In this document: positions 37,359 through 46,460 of the stretch, piece by piece | Position numbering within the stretch: position 1 is the first letter of the stretch | Layout: every line of letters starts with the position of its first letter | NCBI RefSeq assembly: GCF_019704135.1 | Contig: NZ_AP024355.1 | Coordinates: 2,226,001-2,290,000 of the forward strand | Source of the DNA: Desulfuromonas versatilis | Lineage (GTDB): Bacteria > Desulfobacterota > Desulfuromonadia > Desulfuromonadales > NIT-T3 | DNA: 64,000 nucleotides | Direction: 5' to 3' | Notes under the pieces: generated by a model | Databases searched by the model: none | Seen by the model: only the letters and a program-made list of their open reading frames with translations | What the model was told of the DNA's origin: nothing | Made by a program: the position numbers and the translations under genes

Positions 37359-37383
37359 CTGGTGCCCTGCTCACCGCACCAGG
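37358..37383 (-). terminator. Hairpin at the end of the beta-oxidation operon
   Basis: CCTGGTGC (minus strand, 37383-37376) pairs with GCACCAGG (37365-37358) around the stop codon of the DUF6125-like gene, followed on the minus strand by GTTTGATTT. A weak T-run makes termination likely but not certain. Confidence 0.55.
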
Positions 37384-37907
37384 GTAAATTCCCAGGCACA
37401 CCAGAACTCGTCCGGGTGTTGATCCGGGGGGCAGGCTACACAGCGGGTCCTGATCCGCGGATCGACGGTGCGCGCAAACTCGCTGTATTCAACGATACCG
37501 ACACTTTTGCAGGGAAAATCGGTCAGCCCCTTGCGTTTTCGGGCCGACTGCACCCGGCAGTCGACCATCTGGAACAGGGCGTGCTCATCGCTGACCTCGA
37601 TGGCCCGCTGCAGGTTGAGCCGGGCATAGAGGCGATGTTTCAGGCACTCGACCAGGGCGGGAATCCCGCCCCCGGGCTCCATGCCGAGGCGGGCCATGAT
37701 CCGCTGGGCCTCGATGACGGTGAACTTTCTCCAGGCCTCACGGTCGGCGTCGATGGCCTTCTCCATGCCGTGTTCCCCCTCGACGGCCTGAAACCAGAGC
37801 CCGTCGTGGGCCAGCCAGTTTTTGGCGTCGTCGATGATGATCCGGATCAGCTCCTCCTTGTCGAGGCGTTGCAGCAGGCGGATTCCCTCGTCGAGTTGCT
37901 CGGTCAT
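37371..37907 (-). CDS. DUF6125-like conserved protein
   Basis: 178 residues, no signal peptide. The middle has DAKNWLAHDGLWFQAVE and RRIMARLGMEPGGG-like features (RIMARLGMEPGGGIPALVE). The C-terminal half is rich in conserved Cys (MVDCRVQSARKRKGL, FPCKSVGIVEY, RTRCVACPPDQ, EFWCAWEF). This pattern fits a DUF6125 family that I associate with fatty-acid and sulfur-metabolising anaerobes; assignment is from memory of the pattern. Last gene of the beta-oxidation operon; the Cys set suggests metal or cluster binding (inference). Confidence 0.65.
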   Translation of the reverse strand: MTEQLDEGIRLLQRLDKEELIRIIIDDAKNWLAHDGLWFQAVEGEHGMEKAIDADREAWRKFTVIEAQRIMARLGMEPGGGIPALVECLKHRLYARLNLQRAIEVSDEHALFQMVDCRVQSARKRKGLTDFPCKSVGIVEYSEFARTVDPRIRTRCVACPPDQHPDEFWCAWEFTLVR

Positions 37908-37940
37908 GACACCATCCTTGAGAAAAAGGGTTAGAAAAAC

Positions 37941-38066
37941 AGTGATAAGTGATGAGTAATTAGTGATTTGTTTAATGCCTTAACCCTCAAGGTACAGCCA
38001 ATTCGATCCTTCATTCAATGTACGGAGAGGTTTTGCTTTTCACCATATTACTCATCACTTATCACT
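37941..38066. repeat. 20-bp perfect inverted repeat
   Basis: AGTGATAAGTGATGAGTAAT (37941-37960) is exactly complementary to 38047-38066. It fills the 175-nt gap between the DUF6125-like gene and the first acyl-CoA dehydrogenase stop. Arms are 86 nt apart, and internal TGATAAG/TGATGAG units look like tandem decay products. Confidence 0.8.
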
Positions 38067-38082
38067 CATTACTGCCCCACCA

Positions 38083-39231
38083 TCAGCCCTTGGTCACGCT
38101 GGTGCCGATGACGATGCGTTGGACTTCGCTGGTCCCTTCGTAGATCTCGGTGATCTTGGCGTCGCGCATCATCCGCTCGACGGGAAAATCGCGGGTGTAG
38201 CCGTAGCCGCCGTGAACCTGGACGGCATCGGTGGCGACCTGCATGGCCGTTTCGGAGGCGAACAGCTTGGCCATGGCCGCCTCCTTGCCGAAGGAGAGGC
38301 CGGCGCTGGCCCGGAAGGCGGCCTGGTAGACGAGCAGGCGGGCCGCCTCGATCTGGGTGGCCATGTCGGCGAGCATGAACTGGATGGCCTGGAAGCTGGC
38401 CAGCGGCTGGTCGAACTGTTTGCGCTCTTTCGAATAGTTGAGAGCCGCCTCGTAAGCGCCCTGGGCGATGCCCAGCGCCTGGGCGGCGATGCCGATCCGG
38501 CCGCCGTCGAGGGTCTGCATCGCTATCTTGAAGCCCTTGCCCTCTTCGCCGAGCAGGTTTGCCTTGGGGATGCGGCAGTTCTCGAAGACCAGTTCGCGGG
38601 TGGGCGAGGAGCGGATGCCGAGCTTTTCCTCCTTTTTCCCGAAGGTGAAGCCCGGGGTATCCCTCTCGACGATGAAGGCGCTGATCCCCCGATGTTTTTC
38701 CGCATTCCTGTCGGAGCGGGCGAATACCACGTAAATTTCGGCCTCGCCGCCGTTGGTGGTGAAGATCTTGGTGCCGTTGAGCACCCAGTGGTCTCCGTCG
38801 AGCAGCGCGGTGGTTCTGGTCCCGCCGGCATCGGAGCCGGCGCTGGTTTCGGTCAGGGCGAACGCCCCCATCTTCGACCCCTCGGCCAGGGGTTTGAGGT
38901 ACCTGACCTTCTGCTCCTGGGTGCCGAAGCTGTAGATCGGGTTGGCGCCCAGGGAAAGATGGGCCGAAAGGGTCACCCCCGTCGAGGCGCAGACCCGGGA
39001 CAACTCCTCCACGGCGATAGCGTAGCTGAGGTAGTCGGCCCCCGCGCCGCCGTATTCCTCGGGGAAGACGATCCCGGTCAGACCGAGTTCGGCGAGCCGG
39101 TCGAACATCAGCCCCCGGTCGAAACGCTCCTGTTCGTCCCGCTCTTTGGTGGAAGGGAGCACTTCGCTTTCGGCGAAATCCCGGACCATCTGCCGCATCA
39201 GTTTGTGCTCGTCAGTCAGTTCGAAATGCAT
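38083..39231 (-). CDS. Acyl-CoA dehydrogenase (short-chain/butyryl type)
   Basis: 382 residues. Family motifs [14 protein letters not shown] and [21 protein letters not shown] are present; the catalytic Glu is in [10 protein letters not shown] (about residue 365), as in butyryl/short-chain enzymes. It feeds ETF during beta-oxidation of butyryl-CoA or other short acyl-CoAs. One of two tandem paralogues; the ATG is 27 nt after the other's stop. Confidence 0.93.
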   Translation of the reverse strand: MHFELTDEHKLMRQMVRDFAESEVLPSTKERDEQERFDRGLMFDRLAELGLTGIVFPEEYGGAGADYLSYAIAVEELSRVCASTGVTLSAHLSLGANPIYSFGTQEQKVRYLKPLAEGSKMGAFALTETSAGSDAGGTRTTALLDGDHWVLNGTKIFTTNGGEAEIYVVFARSDRNAEKHRGISAFIVERDTPGFTFGKKEEKLGIRSSPTRELVFENCRIPKANLLGEEGKGFKIAMQTLDGGRIGIAAQALGIAQGAYEAALNYSKERKQFDQPLASFQAIQFMLADMATQIEAARLLVYQAAFRASAGLSFGKEAAMAKLFASETAMQVATDAVQVHGGYGYTRDFPVERMMRDAKITEIYEGTSEVQRIVIGTSVTKG

Positions 39232-39258
39232 GGGCGGGCTCCTTCTCTGAATAGGGTG

Positions 39259-40398
39259 TTAGCGGTTGATGATTTTCGCGATGACCATGCGCTGGATCTG
39301 GTTGGTTCCTTCGTAGATCTGCGTGACCTTGGCGTCGCGAAAGTAGCGCTCTACCGGAAAGTCGCGGCAGTAGCCGTAGCCGCCGAAGATCTGCACCGCC
39401 TGGTTGGCGACCCACATGGCGCTGTCGGTGGCAAAGAGCTTGGCCATGGAGGCTTCCTTGGAGCAGGGCTTGCCCCGGTCGCGAAGATCGGCCGCCTGGT
39501 AGACCAGCAGGCGACCGGCCTCGATGCGGGTGGCCATGTCGGCCAGCTTGAACAGGATGGCCTGGAAATTGGCGATGGGCTGGTCGAACTGCCTGCGCTC
39601 AAGGGCATAGGCCAGGGCGTGTTCGTAAGCCCCCCGGGCGATGCCCACCCCCTGCGCGCCGATGCCGATGCGCCCCCCGTCGAGCAGCGACATGGCGATC
39701 TTGAATCCATCCCCCGGTTTGCCGAGCAGGTTTTCCTTGGGCACCCGGGCGTTGTCGAAGATCAGCTCCGTGGTTTTCGACCCGTTGAGGCCCATCTTCT
39801 TTTCCGCCGCTCCGATGGAGAAACCGGGCGTGTCCCGGTCGACCAGCAGGCAGCTGATACCCCGGTGGCCGATTCCCGGTTCGGTGACCACGAAGGTGAC
39901 GTAGATATCCGCCTCGCCGCCGTTGGTGATGAAGATCTTGTTGCCGCTGACCAGGTAATGGTCGCCGTTGTCCTTGGCGCGGGTGCGGATCTTGGTGGCG
40001 TCCGAGCCGGCCTGGGGTTCGGTCAGCGCGAAGGCTCCCAGGTATTCGCCCCGGCAGAGTTTCTCCAGATACCTGCTTTTCTGCTGCGGGGTCCCGTAAA
40101 GGTAGATCGGCATAGTCCCCACCGACGTGTGGACGGCCAGGATCACCGCGGTGGCCGCGCAGGCCTTGGCGATCTCCTCGAGGGCCATGACGTAGGAGAG
40201 CATCGAGGTGCCGGCGCCGCCGACCTCCTCGGGGAAGAGCATTCCCATCAGGCCGAGCTGCGCCATCTTTTCCAGGTTCTGGCGGGGAAACTCCCCGGTG
40301 CGGTCCCAGTGGGCGGCCATTGGAGCCAGTTCCTTGGCCGCAAAGTCGCGAACCGTGTCGCGCAGCAGGCGCTCTTCTTCAGTCAGGCTGAAATCCAT
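39259..40398 (-). CDS. Acyl-CoA dehydrogenase, second paralogue
   Basis: 379 residues from ATG 40398 (MDFSLTEEERLLRDTVRDFA); an in-frame start at 40467 extends into repeat DNA and is rejected. Motifs FALTEPQAGSDATK and YCRDFPVERYFRDAKVTQ are present, with catalytic Glu in IYEGTNQIQR. It differs from its neighbour at the base-bearing loop, so a different chain length or branched substrate is likely. Confidence 0.93.
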   Translation of the reverse strand: MDFSLTEEERLLRDTVRDFAAKELAPMAAHWDRTGEFPRQNLEKMAQLGLMGMLFPEEVGGAGTSMLSYVMALEEIAKACAATAVILAVHTSVGTMPIYLYGTPQQKSRYLEKLCRGEYLGAFALTEPQAGSDATKIRTRAKDNGDHYLVSGNKIFITNGGEADIYVTFVVTEPGIGHRGISCLLVDRDTPGFSIGAAEKKMGLNGSKTTELIFDNARVPKENLLGKPGDGFKIAMSLLDGGRIGIGAQGVGIARGAYEHALAYALERRQFDQPIANFQAILFKLADMATRIEAGRLLVYQAADLRDRGKPCSKEASMAKLFATDSAMWVANQAVQIFGGYGYCRDFPVERYFRDAKVTQIYEGTNQIQRMVIAKIINR

Positions 40399-40457
40399 GA
40401 ATCGGCTATCCTTTCGATGCCAATGTCTTCCCGGAGAGAGTGCGTTTGCGGGGTCAA

Positions 40458-40482
40458 GGGCGAACACACAGGTTCGCCCCTA
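40458..40482. repeat. GTAGGGGCGAAC repeat, single unit
   Basis: GGGCGAAC (40458-40465) and GTTCGCCC (40472-40479) with loop ACACAG. On the minus strand the unit starts GTAGGGGCGAAC, and its TAG (40482-40480) is the stop codon of the enoyl-CoA hydratase gene. Confidence 0.75.
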
Positions 40483-41262
40483 CATCCCGGTGAATTTAGC
40501 GGGGCGTTTCTCGAGGAAGGCCTGCATCCCTTCCTTCTGGTCGGCTGTGGCGAAGCAGATCCCGAACAGGTCGGCCTCGTACTGGTTGGCCTTGTCCTGA
40601 TCCATATCGAGGCCGTTGTTGATCGCCTCCTTGCCCAGGCGTACCGCGTACTGGCCTTTGGATGCGATTTTGCGGGCCAGCTCGCGGGCGGTCTGCAGCA
40701 GATCGGCCAGGGGGGTGACCTTGTTGGCCAGGCCGATGCGGTAGGCCTCCTGGGCGTCGACCATGTCGCCGGTAAAGATCAGCTCCTTGGCCCGCCCCTT
40801 GCCGATCAGGCGGGGCAGGCGCTGGGTACCGCCGAAGCCGGGGATGACCCCGAGGTTGACCTCCGGCTGCCCGAAGCGCGCGTTGTCGCTGGCGATGCGG
40901 ATGTCGCAGGCCAGGGCCAGCTCGCACCCGCCGCCCAGCGCGAAGCCGTTGACCGCCGCGATGACGGGCTTCGGCAGCTTTTCGATGGTGGCCATCACCC
41001 GGTGACCGAGCTTGGCGAACCTGCGGCCATCGGCCGCGTCGAGGGGCTGCATGGCCGAGATGTCGGCCCCGGCGACAAAGGCCTTCTCCCCGGCGCCGGT
41101 GATGATCACGCAGGAGACGTCCCGGTTCTCACCCAGCCCGGCCACGGCGCATTCGAGCTCGAGGAGGGTCTCCTCGTTGAGGGCGTTGAGCGCCTTGGGG
41201 CGGTTGATGGTCAGCACCGCCACACCCTCGGCGATTTCGAGCAGCAGGTTCTTGAAATCCAT
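40480..41262 (-). CDS. Enoyl-CoA hydratase (crotonase)
   Basis: 260 residues: FVAGADISAMQ oxyanion-hole motif, GGGCELALACDIRIA, and GVIPGFGGTQRLPRL, with both active-site Glu positions of classical crotonases present (in CELALA and the LGVIPG region). It hydrates crotonyl-CoA to 3-hydroxybutyryl-CoA, between the dehydrogenases and the hydroxyacyl-CoA dehydrogenase of the same operon. Confidence 0.93.
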   Translation of the reverse strand: MDFKNLLLEIAEGVAVLTINRPKALNALNEETLLELECAVAGLGENRDVSCVIITGAGEKAFVAGADISAMQPLDAADGRRFAKLGHRVMATIEKLPKPVIAAVNGFALGGGCELALACDIRIASDNARFGQPEVNLGVIPGFGGTQRLPRLIGKGRAKELIFTGDMVDAQEAYRIGLANKVTPLADLLQTARELARKIASKGQYAVRLGKEAINNGLDMDQDKANQYEADLFGICFATADQKEGMQAFLEKRPAKFTGM

Positions 41263-41298
41263 GGGAAAGATCTCCTCTCAAAAAAGAAAAACCAGTTT

Positions 41299-41410
41299 CA
41301 CGCGAAGCCGCGAAGATCGCGAAGAAAGGCAAGGCATAAAATCTTTCAGAGCCGTTGCCGTCCGGGAAAACCGCTAACTTTTCAAAGGTTTAACTTCGCG
41401 TCTTCGCGTG
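41299..41410. repeat. CACGCGAAG inverted repeat
   Basis: 41299-41315 (CACGCGAAGCCGCGAAG) is complementary at 16 of 17 positions to 41394-41410. It fills the gap between the crotonase start and the hydroxyacyl-CoA dehydrogenase stop. Confidence 0.7.
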
Positions 41411-41429
41411 AGCAACCAGAAGTTCGGGG

Positions 41430-42281
41430 TCAGTGGTACTCGAAAAACCCCTTGCCGGTTTTCTTGCCGAGCCAACCGGCTTTGACCATCTTGCGCAGCA
41501 GCGGGCAGGGGCGATACTTGCTGTCGGAAAAGCCCTGGTAGAGCACTTCCATGATCGCCAGGCAGGTATCCAGCCCGATGAAATCCGCCAGGGTGAGGGG
41601 GCCCATGGGGTGGTTCATCCCCATGCGCATGACCTCGTCGATGGCCTTGGGGGTGGCCACGCCCTCGTAGACGCAGTAAATCGCTTCGTTGATCATCGGC
41701 ATCAGCACGCGGTTGGAGATGAAACCGGGAAAGTCGTTGACCTCCACCGGGTGCTTGTCCATGCGCAGGGCCAGGTCGTGGACGGTTTTAAAGGTCTCGT
41801 CCGAGGTGGCGATGCCGCGGATGACCTCCACCAGCACCATGACCGGCACCGGGTTCATGAAATGCATGCCGATGACCTTCTCCGGCCGTTCGGTGGTCGC
41901 GGCGATTTCGGTGATCGGCAGCGACGAGGTGTTGCTGGCGAGAATCGCCGCTTTGGGGGCAATCTGGTCGAGGGATTTGAAGATCTTCTCCTTGACCGAC
42001 ATGTTTTCGGTGACCGCTTCGATGACGAAATCCACCTCGGCGGCATCCTCCAGGGAAATCGAGGGGGTGATGCGCCCGAGAATGCGGTCTTTTTCCTCGC
42101 CGCTGAGCTTGCCCTTGGCGATGTTGCGCTCGAGCAGCTTGGTCATGAAGGTCAGGCCGCGGTCGACATACTCCTGCTTAAGGTCGTTGAGCACCACCTG
42201 GAGGCCGGCCTGGGCCGCCACCTGGGCGATTCCGCCGCCCATCTGCCCGGCACCGACCACCATGATCCTGTTGATTTGCAT
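41430..42281 (-). CDS. hbd: 3-Hydroxybutyryl-CoA dehydrogenase
   Basis: 283 residues. NAD-binding [19 protein letters not shown] begins at residue 8, and the [15 protein letters not shown] segment holds the catalytic His, with Glu from the following loop. The C-terminal dimer domain contains [18 protein letters not shown]. It oxidises 3-hydroxybutyryl-CoA to acetoacetyl-CoA. A thiolase to finish the cycle is not in the window. Confidence 0.95.
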   Translation of the reverse strand: MQINRIMVVGAGQMGGGIAQVAAQAGLQVVLNDLKQEYVDRGLTFMTKLLERNIAKGKLSGEEKDRILGRITPSISLEDAAEVDFVIEAVTENMSVKEKIFKSLDQIAPKAAILASNTSSLPITEIAATTERPEKVIGMHFMNPVPVMVLVEVIRGIATSDETFKTVHDLALRMDKHPVEVNDFPGFISNRVLMPMINEAIYCVYEGVATPKAIDEVMRMGMNHPMGPLTLADFIGLDTCLAIMEVLYQGFSDSKYRPCPLLRKMVKAGWLGKKTGKGFFEYH

Positions 42282-42334
42282 CGGGGAAACCTCCTCTTTT
42301 CAAAACATGCACAAACCTCTAAAAAGCAACCTGA

Positions 42335-42464
42335 CCACGGATAGGGTCGGATAAAATCTGATAAATCAAAGGCAACGGCTTTCTTGAGGACCTCACCGCT
42401 TGGGTATTTTGAACTGGGCTTTAAATGTCCTTAAAAATCAGATTCGATCAGATTTTATCCGTGG
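42335..42464. repeat. CCACGGATA / ATAAAATCTGAT inverted repeat
   Basis: CCACGG 42335-42340 plus GGATAAAATCTGAT 42349-42362 are complementary to ATCAGATTTTATCC plus GTGG at 42447-42464, with an 8-nt insertion in the left arm. Located between the hydroxyacyl-CoA dehydrogenase and etfA genes. Confidence 0.65.
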
Positions 42465-42481
42465 CTAATTCCCGTTTTTAA

Positions 42482-42540
42482 GTAGGGGCGATCCTCGTGA
42501 TCGCCCAAAATCCTGGCAGACACACAGGTCTGCACCTACC
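42482..42540. repeat. GTAGGGGC repeat, two facing units
   Basis: Unit 1: GTAGGGGCGATC with stem GGGCGATC/GATCGCCC (42486-42506). Unit 2, in the opposite sense: stem GCAGAC/GTCTGC (42516-42533) with loop ACACAG and end CACCTAC. It ends right at the etfA stop codon. Confidence 0.7.
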
Positions 42541-43467
42541 TCAGGCGCGCAAGGTGCTGGCTTTTTCCGCCAGCGCCGGCGCGAACTGCTTGACGTCGGC
42601 CACCACCAGCACGTCGGCCACCTCGCCGATGGGCGCCTCCTTGTCGGTGTTGACCGCGAGGATGAAGTCGGATTTCTTCATCCCTGCCAGGTGCTGGATC
42701 GCCCCGGATATGCCGCAGGCCACGTACAGCCTGGGCGCCACCGTCTGCCCCGTGGTGCCGACCTGGCGGCTGTGATCGACCCACTCGGCGTCCACCACCG
42801 GGCGGCTGGCGCCCAGCTCGCCCCCCAGCGCCTTGGCCAGTGCGGCGATCATCTCCACGTTCTCCTTCTTGCCGATGCCGCGCCCGGCGCTGACGATGAT
42901 CTCGGCCCGACTCAGGTCGACGGCGGCTTTTTGCGCGGCTTCGTAGCCGACGAACTCCAGGCCGCCGACCGCGGCCTGGATGCTGAGCGGTTTGACCTGC
43001 GGGGTGCCGGCGGGCTCGCCGGGCAGGCTGAAGGCTCCGGCCTGCAGGGTGACCACGGCGCGTGCGGTGGCGGGCTTCAGGGTGCGGCGCAGCTTGGCGT
43101 TGCAGGCCGGAGCCAGGAAGGCGCCCTCGGCGTAGCCGAGCACCTCGGAAATTTGCGCGCACTTCAGCGCCAGGGCCAGCCGCGGGGCAAGGTCCCAGCC
43201 GTAGGAGGAGTGGGCGAGCACGATCAGCTCGGGCTGCTCCTGCTCGATGACCTGCAGCAGCAGCTGCTTGTGCAGCGCCGGGTTGAATTCGCCCGCGGCC
43301 TTGGCGTCGGCCAGGTAGAGCGGCCCGTCGAATTGGGGCAGGGCCGCCTCGCTGCCGACCAGGAACATCGCGGCCTGGGCGCCGATCTTCTGGGCAAAGG
43401 CCAGCAGCTCGTAGGTCGAGCCGAGCAGCTTGCCGTCGCGGTATTCGCCAACCAGTAGAGCTTTCAT
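42541..43467 (-). CDS. etfA: Electron-transfer flavoprotein alpha subunit
   Basis: 308 residues. The C-terminal FAD domain is clear: VACGISGAIQHLAGMKKSDF and AVNTDKEAPIGEVADVLVV. A central VSAGRGIGKKEN motif is also typical. It accepts electrons from the acyl-CoA dehydrogenases encoded downstream and passes them to the membrane FeS oxidoreductase encoded upstream. Confidence 0.96.
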   Translation of the reverse strand: MKALLVGEYRDGKLLGSTYELLAFAQKIGAQAAMFLVGSEAALPQFDGPLYLADAKAAGEFNPALHKQLLLQVIEQEQPELIVLAHSSYGWDLAPRLALALKCAQISEVLGYAEGAFLAPACNAKLRRTLKPATARAVVTLQAGAFSLPGEPAGTPQVKPLSIQAAVGGLEFVGYEAAQKAAVDLSRAEIIVSAGRGIGKKENVEMIAALAKALGGELGASRPVVDAEWVDHSRQVGTTGQTVAPRLYVACGISGAIQHLAGMKKSDFILAVNTDKEAPIGEVADVLVVADVKQFAPALAEKASTLRA

Positions 43468-43489
43468 GGGAAACCTCCTTTAAAGTACC

Positions 43490-43560
43490 GTGAGGCGTAA
43501 GGGGTGAGGCGTGAGGGGAAGAGGCTTCAAGGCATTTACTCCTCACTCCTTACTCCTCAC
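43490..43560. repeat. GTGAGGCGTAAGG inverted repeat
   Basis: The 22-nt arm 43490-43511 is complementary at 19 positions to 43539-43560. The right arm contains the etfB stop codon (TGA, 43559-43557). Confidence 0.65.
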
Positions 43561-44330
43561 TTAAAAACCGTCGTCTTCTCTTTCAAAATTCCGATCACCT
43601 GCTCGACCAGGGAGCCGACTTCGCCTTCGAGGACCAGGCCGGCGCCTTTTTTCTCGGGGTAGGCGGCTTTTTCGACCTGGATCAGGGCATCGGCGCCGGG
43701 CAGGCTGGCGGCCTCGACGGTCAACAGCTCCTTCTTCTTGGCCTTCATGATATTGGGCAGGGTGGGGTAGCGCGGCACGTTGAGGCCGAGCTGACAGGTG
43801 AACAGGGCCGGCGTCTTGACTTTCACCACCGCCTTGATGCCCCCCTCGAGTTCGCGCTTGGCGGTGATGGTGCCCCCCTCAAAGGCGAAGTCGACGATGG
43901 TGCTGGCCGAAGGGATGCCGAGCAGCTCGGCCAGCAGCACCCCGACCTGGGCGCTGCCGCGGTCCTGGGACTGCATGCCGGTGAAGATGACGTCATACCC
44001 CTGGTCCTTGGCGTAGCCGGCCAGCAGCGAAGCGACCTGCAGGGGGTCGCGCCGCCAGCTCTCGTCGTCCTTGATCTGCACCCCGCGGTCGCAGCCCATG
44101 GCCAGGGCCTTCTTGATCGGTTCGCGCACCCGGTCGGGGCCGAGGCTGAGCACGGTCAGCTCGGCATCGCCCACCTGCTCCTTGAGCTTGACCGCCTGCT
44201 CGACAGCGTACTCGTCGTACTCGTTCATGCGCCAGGCCAGGTCCGACTCGTCGTACCAGAGCCCCTCGGCGTTGACCTTGAAGCGTGATTCCATGTCGGG
44301 AACCTGCTTGATGCAGACCAGGATTTTCAT
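43557..44330 (-). CDS. etfB: Electron-transfer flavoprotein beta subunit
   Basis: 257 residues from ATG 44330 (GGAGGT upstream); a longer frame to 44396 is rejected. The start MKILVCIKQVPDMESRFKV, the motif FTGMQSQDRGSAQVGVLLAE and the late RYPTLPNIMKAKKKEL segment are typical. It binds AMP and interfaces with acyl-CoA dehydrogenases. Confidence 0.96.
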   Translation of the reverse strand: MKILVCIKQVPDMESRFKVNAEGLWYDESDLAWRMNEYDEYAVEQAVKLKEQVGDAELTVLSLGPDRVREPIKKALAMGCDRGVQIKDDESWRRDPLQVASLLAGYAKDQGYDVIFTGMQSQDRGSAQVGVLLAELLGIPSASTIVDFAFEGGTITAKRELEGGIKAVVKVKTPALFTCQLGLNVPRYPTLPNIMKAKKKELLTVEAASLPGADALIQVEKAAYPEKKGAGLVLEGEVGSLVEQVIGILKEKTTVFK

Positions 44331-44357
44331 GGTTGACCTCCGATTGAATTTAATGCG

Positions 44358-44410
44358 GTAGGGGCAGGCCTGCGTGCCTGCCCTGGGCGGCCACACAGGG
44401 CCGCCCCTAC
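44358..44410. repeat. GTAGGGGC repeat, two facing units
   Basis: Unit 1 GTAGGGGCAGGC with GCCTGCCC. Unit 2 GGGCGGCC-ACACAG-GGCCGCCC followed by CTAC. The outer ends GTAGGGGC and GCCCCTAC are exact complements. The TAG (minus strand 44409-44407) of unit 2 is the stop codon of the FeS oxidoreductase gene. Confidence 0.75.
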
Positions 44411-46395
44411 GTCAGCGAAAGCCGTTCCACCAAAAGCTCCGCCAGATCCTTCGGCGCCAGTGTGCCTTCGAGTTCGGCCCCCTTGACGCCGTCCTCGAAC
44501 ATGGTCAGGCAGAAGGGGCAGTTGGAGACCAGCAGCGGGGCGCCGGTTCCCGCGGCCATTTTGGCGCGGGTTTCGCTGATGCGGGTGCCGATCTTCTCTT
44601 CGGCGATGATGCGTCCCCCGCCGGCGCCGCAGCAGAAGCTCTCCAGGCCGCTTCTCTCCATCTCGGTGATGGTTCCCCCAGCGGCCTTCAAGAGGGCGCG
44701 CGGCTCTTCGAAGATGTCCATGTAGCGGCCGATATAGCAGCTGTCATGGTAGGTGGCGGTGAAGGCTTCGGGGCGGATTTTGAATTTTCCCTCCTGCAGC
44801 AAGCGGTGCAGAAAGGTGGTGTAGTGCTCGACGGGCACCTCGAAACCCAGATCCCGATAGTCGCGCCCCAGGGTGTTGAAGCAGTGGGGGCAGGTGGCGA
44901 CCACTTGCTTGACGCCGTAGCCCTTGATCAGCTCGATGTTCTCGGCGGCCAGGGTCTGGTAGAGATATTCGTTGCCGAGCTTGCGTACCGGCTCGCCGCA
45001 GCATTTTTCCTCTTTGCCGAGAATGCCGACCTTGAGGCCCGCGGCCTGGCAGAGTTGGACGAAGGCCTTGGCGACCTTGATGTTGCGCTTGTCGAAGCTG
45101 GCGTAGCAGCCGACGAAATAAAGGATGTCCACCTCGGGGTCTTCCGCGAGGGTTTTCACCCCCAGATCCGCGGCCCAATCGCCGCGCCCGGCAAACGCCA
45201 TTCCCAAGGGGTTGCCGTTGACCTCGGTCTGGTCGACGGCGGTGGCCACCTCCTCGCCGGGGAATTCGCCCTCCATCAGCACCAGGTGCCGACGCATGTC
45301 GAGTATCTTGTTGACGTGCTCGATGGTGGCGGGGCAGGTCTGCTGGCAGGCGTAGCAGGTGGTGCAGGCCCACAGGACATCTTTGCTGACCGTGTCTATC
45401 AGTCCCGCCCCAGGGGGTTCGAAGGCCAGCTGCTGCATCTGGTTGATCACCTTCATCGGCGAAAGCGGTTTTTCGGTGGCCCAGGCCGGGCAGCGATCCT
45501 GGCAGCGCTTGCAGAAGGTGCAGGCGTCGGCGTCGAGCAGGTCTTTCCAGGCGAACCGCTTCAGTTCGCCTGTGCCGAAACTCTCGGCCTGCTCGTCCTC
45601 CAGGTCGAGGGTGGCGATGGTCCCTTTCGGGCGCCGCTCGGCGAAGAGGTAGTTGGCGCTGGTGGTCAGCAGGTGGCGGAAACGGGTGAAGGGGATGGCG
45701 ACGATGAAGCCGCAGGTCAGCAGCAGGTGCAGCCACCATGTCCCCTGGTGGAGGGTGCGCAGGTCCGCCTCGCTCATCCCGGAAAGGGTTTTCGCCACCA
45801 CCAGGCCGACCGGCGACCAGGCGGCCAGCCGGGGGTTGATTCCCACCTCGGTCACCGCCATGCGCGCCCCTTCAATGACAAAGCCGGTGACCAGGATGGC
45901 CAGCAGCAACCCAAGCATCAGCGCGTTGTCCCAGACGTTGGGCAGACCTTCGGGACGCTTCAGGTAGCGGCGCACCGCCAGCCCGCCCAGCATCAGGATG
46001 GCAGCCAGTCCGGCCAGGTCGAGAACCAGGGAGAACAGCAGGTAGAAGCCGCCGCTGAGAAACTTCCAGTCGAACAGGGGGTCGGTAAGGTCCGCCTGGA
46101 TAAAGACCAGGGTGGTGCCGATGAACAGCAGGAAGAAGCCGAAGAAGAAGATGCCGTGGAAAGTGCCGGGGCCCTTGACCCGCATGACCAGTGACTGGCC
46201 GAACACCCGGCGCAAGGCTGCGAGGATCCGCTCCTGGAGGTTGTCGGTGCGCTCCAGAGGCAGCCCCTGGCGGTAGACCTTGATCCTTTGCCAAACACCC
46301 CAGGCCATTACGCCGATGGCGGCAAAGGCCAGCAGGTACATGGGCAGCAACACCCCACGACCGACGTTCCAGTAGATTTCGCGGGTCAGTTCCAT
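44407..46395 (-). CDS. Membrane ETF:menaquinone oxidoreductase, FeS/heterodisulfide reductase-like (EMO type)
   Basis: 662 residues. About six N-terminal membrane helices (cytochrome-b-like; GTFHGIFFFGFFLLFIGTTL) are followed by two 4Fe-4S motifs, CTFCKRCQDRCP and CTTCYACQQTCP, and two CCG-domain Cys sets (FVGCYASF..CCGEP and CYIGRY..CCGAGGG). This architecture, encoded with etfBA, matches the EMO (DUF224-type) enzyme that oxidises reduced ETF with menaquinone in anaerobic fatty-acid degraders. First gene of its operon, with a sigma-54 promoter about 67 nt upstream. Confidence 0.9.
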   Translation of the reverse strand: MELTREIYWNVGRGVLLPMYLLAFAAIGVMAWGVWQRIKVYRQGLPLERTDNLQERILAALRRVFGQSLVMRVKGPGTFHGIFFFGFFLLFIGTTLVFIQADLTDPLFDWKFLSGGFYLLFSLVLDLAGLAAILMLGGLAVRRYLKRPEGLPNVWDNALMLGLLLAILVTGFVIEGARMAVTEVGINPRLAAWSPVGLVVAKTLSGMSEADLRTLHQGTWWLHLLLTCGFIVAIPFTRFRHLLTTSANYLFAERRPKGTIATLDLEDEQAESFGTGELKRFAWKDLLDADACTFCKRCQDRCPAWATEKPLSPMKVINQMQQLAFEPPGAGLIDTVSKDVLWACTTCYACQQTCPATIEHVNKILDMRRHLVLMEGEFPGEEVATAVDQTEVNGNPLGMAFAGRGDWAADLGVKTLAEDPEVDILYFVGCYASFDKRNIKVAKAFVQLCQAAGLKVGILGKEEKCCGEPVRKLGNEYLYQTLAAENIELIKGYGVKQVVATCPHCFNTLGRDYRDLGFEVPVEHYTTFLHRLLQEGKFKIRPEAFTATYHDSCYIGRYMDIFEEPRALLKAAGGTITEMERSGLESFCCGAGGGRIIAEEKIGTRISETRAKMAAGTGAPLLVSNCPFCLTMFEDGVKGAELEGTLAPKDLAELLVERLSLT

Positions 46396-46460
46396 TCCTA
46401 TCTCCGTTGGCAGGTTACGGAAACGCGCAGTTGGGATTTCAATGGCTTGTAAAGTTCAGG

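Noticed and set aside
38119-41541. Open frame of 1140 codons on the plus strand
   Set aside because: Antisense to two acyl-CoA dehydrogenases and the crotonase, all of which are clear genes.
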